7,175 nucleotides of DNA from an uncultured Bacteroidales bacterium (lineage in GTDB: Bacteria > Bacteroidota > Bacteroidia > Bacteroidales > UBA932): positions 1 to 7,175 of the forward strand of contig CAMJJO010000088.1 of the NCBI GenBank assembly GCA_946406095.1, in the 5' to 3' direction. A program made the translations under genes and the position numbers. Shown here piece after piece: positions 1 to 5,832 of this stretch; the stretch's first letter is position 1, and each line of letters starts with the position of its first letter. Below the pieces are notes generated by a model. The model had not been told where the DNA came from. It worked only from the letters and a program-made list of their open reading frames with translations, and did no database searches.

Positions 1-521
1 GGACGGATGTCCAGGGGGATGTGCTTTTCCAAGTCCAGTTCCACGGCGCGTGGAGTGGTGCCGCGGCTGAGCCCGAGCCGCCTTGCTACACGGAAAACAT
101 GGGTGTCGACCGCTATTACCGGTTCGTTGTAAAGAATCGATGCTACGACGTTTGCAGTCTTCCGCCCCGCTCCGGGAAGCTTCATGAGATTGTCTACGTC
201 GGACGGAATCTTCCCGTCGAAATCAGCTATCACCTTTCGGGCCATGGCGGCCAGGTTCCGTGCCTTGTTGTTGGGGTAGGAGACGGATTTGATGTAGGGG
301 TAGATATCTTCTTCGGTGGCTTTTGACAACGCTTCCACCGTGGGATAGGCGGCAAAGAGCGCGGGGGTGACCAGATTCACCCTTTTGTCCGTGCACTGTG
401 CGGAAAGGATGACCGAGACGAGGAGTTCGTAGTCGCTGCCGAAATGCAGCTCGGACTCTGCGACCGGCACATTGTTCCGGAAGTAGTCCAGTACGGCTCC
501 GTATCTTTCTTTGAGGGTCAT
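1..521 (-). CDS. nth: Endonuclease III (DNA glycosylase/AP lyase), C-terminus beyond left edge
   Basis: Base-excision repair enzyme that removes oxidised pyrimidines from DNA and nicks the resulting abasic site. Reading leftward from the ATG at 521-519, 173 codons are open to the window edge. The N-terminal part contains LLVSVILSAQCTDKRVN (about residues 33-49), typical of the HhH-GPD fold. The helix-hairpin-helix LPGAGRKTANVV lies at residues 115-126, and VDTHVFRV at 138-145. K121 aligns with the catalytic Lys120 of E. coli Nth and D139 with Asp138, so the active site is intact. The C-terminal four-cysteine iron-sulfur cluster of the family would lie outside the window and cannot be checked. 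The E. coli enzyme has 211 residues, so about 40 are missing. The start codon overlaps the ftsE stop (ATGA) and has no Shine-Dalgarno, so translation is probably coupled to ftsE. MutY is a relative, but the QCTD and VDTH motifs fit Nth. Confidence 0.96.
   Translation of the reverse strand, partial: MTLKERYGAVLDYFRNNVPVAESELHFGSDYELLVSVILSAQCTDKRVNLVTPALFAAYPTVEALSKATEEDIYPYIKSVSYPNNKARNLAAMARKVIADFDGKIPSDVDNLMKLPGAGRKTANVVASILYNEPVIAVDTHVFRVARRLGLSRGTTPRAVELDLEKHIPLDIR
518..521 (-). promoter_or_regulatory. ATGA stop/start overlap coupling ftsE to nth
   Basis: On the minus strand the nth ATG (521-519) and the ftsE TGA (520-518) share the tetranucleotide ATGA. Such overlaps usually reflect termination-reinitiation coupling within one mRNA. 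No ribosome binding site for nth is visible in the end of ftsE. Confidence 0.8.
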
Positions 522-1183
522 TGCTCAGTGCAGCTTTCGTCCTGGCAGACGAAAACCCTGCCGGGATAGCGTTCCACTATGCTCTTGTCGTGGGTGACCA
601 TTATGAGGGTGGTCCCGTTTTCCTTGTTGAGCTTGTTGAGAAGCTGGAGGATATCTTCGGTGGTCTCTTCGTCGAGGTTGCCGGTCGGCTCGTCCGCCAG
701 TATAAGCTCCGGACTGTTCAGCAGAGCCCGTGCTATGGCTATCCTCTGCTGTTCGCCGCCGGAAAGCTGGTGGGGCATTTTGTGGGCCTTGGTGCTCATT
801 CCGGTCGCTTCCAGCACTTCGTCGATGCGCTCGTCGGCTTTCTTGCGGTCTTTCCATCCGGTTGCCTTGAGGATGAAGTCCAGATTTTCCCATACGCTGC
901 GGTCCATCAGCAGGCGGAAATCCTGGAACACCACGCCCAGTTTCCGGCGGAGTTTGGGAATGTCCCGCTGCCTGAGCGTCTTCAGGTTGAATCCACATGC
1001 TTCCGCTTCTCCTGCGCCAATGCGGTTTTCGGCTGTAATCGTGCGTATGATCGAGGTTTTACCACTTCCGACTTTGCCGAGAATATAGACGAGATCGCCG
1101 GCTGAAACTTCCAGATTCAGGCCGTGGACGACTACATTGTCGCCGGCAAGGATATCTGCGTTGCGAAAAGAGATAAGAGTCAT
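518..1183 (-). CDS. ftsE: Cell-division ABC transporter ATP-binding protein FtsE
   Basis: Cytoplasmic ATPase that pairs with the membrane protein FtsX. In characterised bacteria FtsEX sits at the septum and uses ATP hydrolysis to control peptidoglycan hydrolases. All ABC elements are present in the 221-residue product: Walker A GKVGSGKT (36-43), Q-loop VVFQD with Q87, signature LSGGEQQR (140-147), Walker B LILADEP with E165, D-loop NLD (169-171) and H-loop H198 in VTHD. Length is normal for FtsE. I chose the ATG at 1183-1181. A TTG two codons upstream (1189-1187) would add two residues, but it lies inside the putative -7 promoter box. The subfamily call rests on overall similarity, notably LRRKLGVVFQDFRLL and the short C-terminus. 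LolD and other MacB-type ATPases share the core motifs. ftsX is not adjacent here; the next gene, nth, overlaps by 4 bases. The P-loop has VGSGKTS rather than the common SGAGKST, still a valid Walker A. Confidence 0.92.
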   Translation of the reverse strand: MTLISFRNADILAGDNVVVHGLNLEVSAGDLVYILGKVGSGKTSIIRTITAENRIGAGEAEACGFNLKTLRQRDIPKLRRKLGVVFQDFRLLMDRSVWENLDFILKATGWKDRKKADERIDEVLEATGMSTKAHKMPHQLSGGEQQRIAIARALLNSPELILADEPTGNLDEETTEDILQLLNKLNKENGTTLIMVTHDKSIVERYPGRVFVCQDESCTEQ

Positions 1184-1186
1184 ATG

Positions 1187-1194
1187 CAAATATA
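1187..1194 (-). promoter_or_regulatory. Bacteroides-type -7 promoter box upstream of ftsE
   Basis: The minus strand reads TATATTTG, a perfect match to the Bacteroidota sigma-ABfr -7 consensus TAnnTTTG. Only three bases (CAT) separate it from the ATG at 1183, so a start point a few bases downstream would fall at or next to the A of the ATG. A TTTG lies upstream at 1212-1209 on the same strand, but the gap of 14 bases is shorter than the roughly 20 expected for a -33 element. It may be a true promoter giving a leaderless or nearly leaderless mRNA, or a chance match in A/T-rich DNA. Confidence 0.45.
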
Positions 1195-1199
1195 CATTT

Positions 1200-1214
1200 T
1201 ATTTGTTTCAAATA
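1200..1214. repeat. Perfect inverted repeat in the divergent promoter region
   Basis: TATTTG-TTT-CAAATA is a perfect 6-base inverted repeat with a 3-base centre. It lies between the two -7 boxes. The half-site TATTTG occurs twice more nearby: at 1192-1187 on the minus strand and at 1240-1245 on the plus strand, in both cases as part of a -7 box. It could be an operator between the divergent genes. It could also be a by-product of A/T-rich promoter DNA; the stem is too short and weak to act as a terminator. Confidence 0.4.
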
Positions 1215-1237
1215 GGTAAAAATTGCGGAAAAATGAT

Positions 1238-1245
1238 TATATTTG
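1238..1245 (+). promoter_or_regulatory. Bacteroides-type -7 promoter box for the TPR/barrel/gyrB genes
   Basis: TATATTTG matches the Bacteroidota -7 consensus TAnnTTTG perfectly and ends 22 bases before the ATG at 1268. A start point a few bases downstream would give a short leader of roughly 18 bases. No good -33 TTTG is seen about 20 bases upstream; the closest partial match is TTG at 1223-1225, too near. This is the only strong promoter candidate ahead of the three rightward genes. Confidence 0.55.
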
Positions 1246-1267
1246 AAGATTAGAAAATACTTCATTT

Positions 1268-4222
1268 ATGAGACATAATAATTTGCTTGCCATTCCGGCA
1301 GCCGTAATACTGTTTTTCACGCCCGTGCGCGCGGGTGCGCAAGGGCCTGCAGCGTCCTTCCAGGATGCTGTAAACCTCTATCAGAGCGGCTTGTACGAGA
1401 AGGCAAGGACGGTTTTCGAGTCGCTGGGGGATCCTATGTCCAGGGCTTATGCCGTGCTTTGCGCCATCAAGGCCGACGATGCCGACTATGCCCGCCTCTA
1501 CGCCGAGTACAACGACGAGTTCCCCGAGTCCGTCCTGGGGAACAGGATAAGGTATGAATATGCCTCCAGCCTTTTTGCAAAAGAAGACTATGCCGCAGCT
1601 GCCGCGATGTTCTCTCAGGTGAGCGAAACCAGGCTGGATCCCTCGGATCTTCTGAACCTGAATTTCCGCCGTGGATACTGCGCCTATGCCAACGGGCGTT
1701 ACGACGATGCGGTTTATTATCTGCTCAAGGTTGAGTCCGCTCCCAAGAGCAGCCTGACTTCTCCCTCCCGCTACCATTTGGGATATATTGCTTACAACGG
1801 AGGGCAGTTCGACGTGGCAGAGAAGTGGTTCCGCCTTATCGAGTCGGATGAGCGCTTCCGTGCTCTGGCTCAATACTATATCCTCGAATGCCGTTTCAAC
1901 AAGAAAGACTACGACTACATCGTGGACAACGGCCCGGCGCTGATGGAGCAGGCTCCCGAGGAGCGTAAGGCCAGGCTCGCTCGCATCATCTCCGAATCCT
2001 ATCTTGTGAAAGGGGACAAGAACAAGGCGCTTGCCTACTATATGCTGGAAGGGGACAAGGACGGCCAGTCCCGTTCGGACCTCTACCACGCCGGCTCCGT
2101 GATGTATGCCGTGCAGGACTACAAGGGCGCTATCGAGAAGTTCTCGAAGATGGAGAACCGCATCGACTCCCTCGGCCAGGTGGCCAACTATCAGCTGGCT
2201 TATTCCTACATACGCACCGGCAACAAGGTGGCCGCTTCCGATTCCTTCAAGGATGCTTCCCAGGCCGGTTTCGATCCCAAGATCCAGGAGGATGCCTGGT
2301 TCAATTACGCGAAACTTGCCTTCGACCTCAATTCAGATATGTCCGTTTTCGGTGGATACCTTCAGCAGTACCCCGAAACCGAGCGCAGGGAGCAGATCTA
2401 CAACTATCTTGCAATCGCCGCCTTGAATGCGAAGGACTATGCAGCCGCAATCGAGGCATACTCCAATATCGAGGAACTGAACGAGGAGCAGCTGGGCAAC
2501 TATCTCAAGGCCAACTACCTCCGCGCCAGCCAGCTGGCTGCCGGTGGTGCCTGGACCGATGCCGTGCCCTATTTCCGCTCCGCATCTTTCAATCTCCCCA
2601 AGAACGACCGTTATGCGCAGCTCGCCCGCTATTGGCTGGCGGAATCCCTCTTCAACAGCGGGAACTATGCCGATGCCGGGGAGATCTACGAGGAACTCTA
2701 CAACATATCCGCCCTCTACGGCCGCAAGGAGGGGAGGATGCTTACCTACAATCTGGGTTATTCGTATTACAACCAGACCAAGTATGAGTCCGCCGCCCGC
2801 TGGCTGGACCAGTACCTGGACAGCGGAGACCCCGAGGCCCGCAAGGATGCTCTCGTGCGCAGGGCCGACTGCGACTTTGCCCGCCACAACTACAAGGGCG
2901 CTGTCTCGGCCTACCAGAAGGTCCTGGACAATTACTACGACGTCAACGACATCTATCCATACTATCAGCAGGCGATTGCCTACGGCCTCTTCGGGAAGAA
3001 GAAAGAGAAAGTGGACGTGCTTTCGCGCGTGACCAAGGCTTCCGCCGATTCTCCTATGTATTCAGAGGCCATGTATGAGTTGGGCCGCGCATATATGGAG
3101 ACCGAGGACAATGAGCAGGCCGTGAAGACTTTCGGCACGCTCCAGACCACCACCTCCGACGCCACCTTCGCCGCACGTGCCCTGATTGGCAGCGGCATGG
3201 CATACCGCAACATGAAAGACTACGAACATGCTCTCACGAACTACAAGCAGGTCGTGGATCTTCTTCCCCAGAGCGAGTATGCGGAAGAGGCCCTGATGGC
3301 CATCAATTCCATTTATCAGACAACCAACGAGCCGGAGAAGTTCCTGGATTACATGCAGTCCCGCAATCTCTCCGTCGGCAAGACCCCCAAGGAAAGGGAG
3401 AACATCTTCTTCAACACCGCCGAGCAGATATATCTATCCGGAGGCTACGACCGGGCGGTCAATTCTTTCCAGAAGTATCTGAAGGATTATCCCGAGGGAG
3501 AAAAGAGGGGAGACGCCTGGTTCTACCTGGCAGATTCCTATCGCTGCCTTTCCGAGAAAGAGAAAGCCTGCGCGGCATTCAAGCTTGCTGTCGCCGATCT
3601 TAAGGAAGGCTCCTTTGCCGAGACATCGGCATACAACTACGCCAAGCTCTCTTACGAGATGCAGCACTTCACTGATGCCTACGAAGGCTTCTGCATGCTG
3701 CTGGACATAGCCAAGATGGAAGAGAACAAATCGGCCGCGAGGCTGGGCAAGATGCGTTCCGCCTACCAGGCGCGCAACTTCGACGATGCCATCGCCGCAG
3801 CGAGGGATCTCATCTCCAACAGCCCTTCTCCCGCAGAGCAGAGGGAGGGATGGTTCACCGAGGCCAGGTCCCTGCTTGCCACCAGCCATCGTGACGAGGC
3901 TTACCTTTTCTTCCGCAAGCTTGCCGAACAGCAGCCATCCACTCCTGAAGGTGCCGAGTCTTACTACATGGTGGTCCGGGATCTCTGCGATTCCGGGGAA
4001 TTCGCCAAACTCGAAGATAAAGTTTACGAGTTCGCCTCCAAGTGCGGGGATCAGTCCTACTGGCTGGCCAAGTGCTACATCGTTCTCGGCGATGGCTTCC
4101 GTGAGCAGGGCAAGACGGCCCAGGCAAAAGCTACATGGGAGAGCATCCGCGACGGGTACACTCCCTATGGTGATGGCGACGACATCATCGAATCCGTTAA
4201 TCAGAGAATTGCTGCCTTATGA
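1268..4222 (+). CDS. Exported tetratricopeptide-repeat scaffold protein, function unknown
   Basis: A 984-residue protein with a Sec signal peptide: short basic start (MRHNN), hydrophobic core at about residues 6-20, and a probable cut after A24 (AGA|Q). There is no lipobox cysteine, so it is predicted to be soluble in the periplasm. Nearly all the rest is TPR-like helix pairs, about 20 by eye. Clear examples are GYCAYANGRYDDAVYYLLKV, GYIAYNGGQFDVAEKWF, ALNAKDYAAAIEAYSNI, ESLFNSGNYADAGEIYEEL and AYRNMKDYEHALTNYKQV. A stretch near residues 718-780 (YDRAVNSFQKYLKDYPEG) resembles the TPRs of periplasmic YbgF/BamD-type proteins. No catalytic domain or transmembrane helix beyond the signal is visible. 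TPR arrays bind other proteins, so a scaffold or assembly role in the envelope is an inference. Its stop overlaps the start of the outer-membrane barrel gene (ATGA), suggesting the two products work together. The ATG follows A/T-rich DNA without a Shine-Dalgarno, as is usual in this phylum. Confidence 0.9.
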   Translation: MRHNNLLAIPAAVILFFTPVRAGAQGPAASFQDAVNLYQSGLYEKARTVFESLGDPMSRAYAVLCAIKADDADYARLYAEYNDEFPESVLGNRIRYEYASSLFAKEDYAAAAAMFSQVSETRLDPSDLLNLNFRRGYCAYANGRYDDAVYYLLKVESAPKSSLTSPSRYHLGYIAYNGGQFDVAEKWFRLIESDERFRALAQYYILECRFNKKDYDYIVDNGPALMEQAPEERKARLARIISESYLVKGDKNKALAYYMLEGDKDGQSRSDLYHAGSVMYAVQDYKGAIEKFSKMENRIDSLGQVANYQLAYSYIRTGNKVAASDSFKDASQAGFDPKIQEDAWFNYAKLAFDLNSDMSVFGGYLQQYPETERREQIYNYLAIAALNAKDYAAAIEAYSNIEELNEEQLGNYLKANYLRASQLAAGGAWTDAVPYFRSASFNLPKNDRYAQLARYWLAESLFNSGNYADAGEIYEELYNISALYGRKEGRMLTYNLGYSYYNQTKYESAARWLDQYLDSGDPEARKDALVRRADCDFARHNYKGAVSAYQKVLDNYYDVNDIYPYYQQAIAYGLFGKKKEKVDVLSRVTKASADSPMYSEAMYELGRAYMETEDNEQAVKTFGTLQTTTSDATFAARALIGSGMAYRNMKDYEHALTNYKQVVDLLPQSEYAEEALMAINSIYQTTNEPEKFLDYMQSRNLSVGKTPKERENIFFNTAEQIYLSGGYDRAVNSFQKYLKDYPEGEKRGDAWFYLADSYRCLSEKEKACAAFKLAVADLKEGSFAETSAYNYAKLSYEMQHFTDAYEGFCMLLDIAKMEENKSAARLGKMRSAYQARNFDDAIAAARDLISNSPSPAEQREGWFTEARSLLATSHRDEAYLFFRKLAEQQPSTPEGAESYYMVVRDLCDSGEFAKLEDKVYEFASKCGDQSYWLAKCYIVLGDGFREQGKTAQAKATWESIRDGYTPYGDGDDIIESVNQRIAAL
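4219..4222 (+). promoter_or_regulatory. ATGA stop/start overlap coupling the TPR gene to the barrel gene
   Basis: The TPR gene ends in TGA at 4220-4222, and the barrel gene begins with ATG at 4219-4221. The downstream protein opens directly with a good signal peptide, which supports this start. The arrangement implies one mRNA and probably coupled translation. Confidence 0.8.
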
Positions 4223-5808
4223 AATATATAGCCACATTCTTTTCGGCGGCCGCACTGCTTATGGCAGCACCGGCAATCGCACAGAACCTGAATCCGCAGG
4301 TGCAGGTCACGAACGATTACAATGCTGATCTTGGAAAATCGGGCAAACAGTCCGTGCCTCTGGAGGTGCCGGATTCTCTGAGCAGTTTCCGCACATCCGT
4401 CAGCTACAACGTGTTCGCAACCCCTTATAAAGGTTCTTATGAATTCGTTCCCTACGAGATCAGCGTGACTCCCCAGAAGCCGGCATCGGATAACAGCGTC
4501 TTCTACCTCAGGGCCGGTGCCGGCTACAGTTTCCATCCGGAACTGACTGCGATATGGAATCCTCTTCAGGACGTGAAGCAGCATTCCCTTACCGTTTTCG
4601 AGCGTGCCGGGGGTTATGCCGGCAGGTATGCGTCGCTGGATGCCCGTCCGGATTATTCCGGGCACGACCTTTCCGAAAAGGTGGGTATCGAGGGCCGTTG
4701 GTTCGCCAACTCCTTCACCCTTGGCTACGGGCTTGATTATCAGGGGATTTATACAGGAGATTTTGCGGGGAACGTCAATTTCAACGATTTCACTCTCAGA
4801 GGGAAACTCCGTTCGGACACCGATTCCAAGATAATATACAACCTGGACGTTGAGGTGAATCAGGCCTTCGACAGGCAGGTTTCCCAGACCGGGGTCAGGG
4901 CCGAAGGCGGTTTCTTCCCCAACTGGGTGCTTCCTTTCGAACTCCGCCTGGACTTCTCGATCGATTCGGATTTCTATGAGAACGGCGGTTTCGACAACGT
5001 ATTCGTCGCCCAGATATCTCCCAAGGCGCTGTTCGACTGGTCGCCGATAAGGCTTTCCGCCGGTGTGAGCATCAGCCCCGCCAGCGACATTCAGTGGATT
5101 TATCCGGACGTCAACATAACCGCAGACCTCCTGGACGGCACCCTTCAGGCTTACGCTTATGCCAAGGGCGGACAGTTCGCAAGGAGCTACACGGATCTGA
5201 AGTTTGCGGACCACTGGTTCAATGCCTCATATACCAATGTGATGAAGCCTACCATGGAGCGTCTCAACGCCGGTCTGGGCTTTAGGGGCAGTGCGTTCAA
5301 GTATCTGCAGTTCGACATCCGCGGAGGATGGGCATCTTTTTCCGACGCCCCCATGCATTCCTACACTGTGGACGCGCTTGACGCCACGCTCAGGAACTGC
5401 GGGATCGTCTATGCGGACTACAATGCCGTATATGCCGATGCGGATGCCCACTGGAAGTCTTCCAGACTCAATGTGGATGCATCCCTTCAGTACAGGCATA
5501 CCAATATAGTTCCCAACGCAAATTATCTCGATCTGCCGGAATTCGCCGGCCGCATCGATATAATGTACAATTGGAACTCCCGTATCTTCGCCGGCGTCAA
5601 CTGCAGCGGCCAGACCATGATGGATTCATCCGTCGATCCGGTGCCTGCATTCATCGACCTGGGCCTGAAAGGGGAGTATCTTTTCAACAAGCGTTTCGGC
5701 GCCTGGGCGAATGTGGGGAACATCCTGAACAACAAGATAGCTCTGTCGCCCCTGCATATCCGGAAAGGCATATATGTCACTGCCGGCGTCAGCATCAATT
5801 TGAGATAA
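4219..5808 (+). CDS. Outer-membrane beta-barrel protein, TonB-receptor-like but plugless
   Basis: A 529-residue protein with a clear Sec signal peptide (MKYIATFFSAAALLMAAPAIA|Q, cut after A21), so the mature form starts with Gln. The rest alternates polar and hydrophobic/aromatic residues with frequent Gly, Tyr and Asp turns, as in outer-membrane barrels; examples are YLRAGAGYSFHPELTAIWNP and SFTLGYGLDYQGIYTGDF. The C-terminus, KRFGAWANVGNILNN from about residue 491 followed by GIYVTAGVSINLR, resembles the last strands of TonB-dependent receptors. I see no TonB box, no carboxypeptidase-like N-terminal domain and no room for a full plug: true receptors are usually 650-1100 residues. It ends in Arg, not the usual terminal aromatic. 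Automatic annotation would probably say TonB-dependent receptor or hypothetical protein. It may be a porin-like channel or the membrane partner of the TPR protein. The ligand is unknown. Confidence 0.8.
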   Translation: MKYIATFFSAAALLMAAPAIAQNLNPQVQVTNDYNADLGKSGKQSVPLEVPDSLSSFRTSVSYNVFATPYKGSYEFVPYEISVTPQKPASDNSVFYLRAGAGYSFHPELTAIWNPLQDVKQHSLTVFERAGGYAGRYASLDARPDYSGHDLSEKVGIEGRWFANSFTLGYGLDYQGIYTGDFAGNVNFNDFTLRGKLRSDTDSKIIYNLDVEVNQAFDRQVSQTGVRAEGGFFPNWVLPFELRLDFSIDSDFYENGGFDNVFVAQISPKALFDWSPIRLSAGVSISPASDIQWIYPDVNITADLLDGTLQAYAYAKGGQFARSYTDLKFADHWFNASYTNVMKPTMERLNAGLGFRGSAFKYLQFDIRGGWASFSDAPMHSYTVDALDATLRNCGIVYADYNAVYADADAHWKSSRLNVDASLQYRHTNIVPNANYLDLPEFAGRIDIMYNWNSRIFAGVNCSGQTMMDSSVDPVPAFIDLGLKGEYLFNKRFGAWANVGNILNNKIALSPLHIRKGIYVTAGVSINLR

Positions 5809-5832
5809 TCAATAAAAGATAATATAAGCAAT

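Noticed and set aside
521..1105. Plus-strand open frames across ftsE
   Set aside because: They lie opposite a fully motif-complete ABC ATPase, and their translations resemble no protein family.
1187..1189. TTG as the ftsE start codon, two codons upstream of the ATG
   Set aside because: It lies within the likely -7 box and adds only two residues not needed for the fold; ATG at 1183 is the stronger start.
1200..1214. The inverted repeat as a rho-independent terminator
   Set aside because: The stem is six A/T-rich pairs with no GC core and no gene ends there; both flanking genes are transcribed away from it.
1262..2089. A 275-codon open frame on the minus strand, antisense to the TPR gene
   Set aside because: It is explained by the codon bias of the GC-rich TPR gene on the other strand. 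The translation has no recognisable domain, and the plus-strand gene has a signal peptide, clear repeats and proper ends.
4201..5214. A 337-codon open frame on the minus strand, antisense to the barrel gene
   Set aside because: It is a shadow of the barrel gene, with low-complexity V/G/R-rich translation and no start context or domain. The plus-strand product has a signal peptide and barrel features.
5795..5802. TCAATTTG as a gyrB promoter -7 box
   Set aside because: It differs from TAnnTTTG at an invariant base and has no TTTG about 20 bases upstream.
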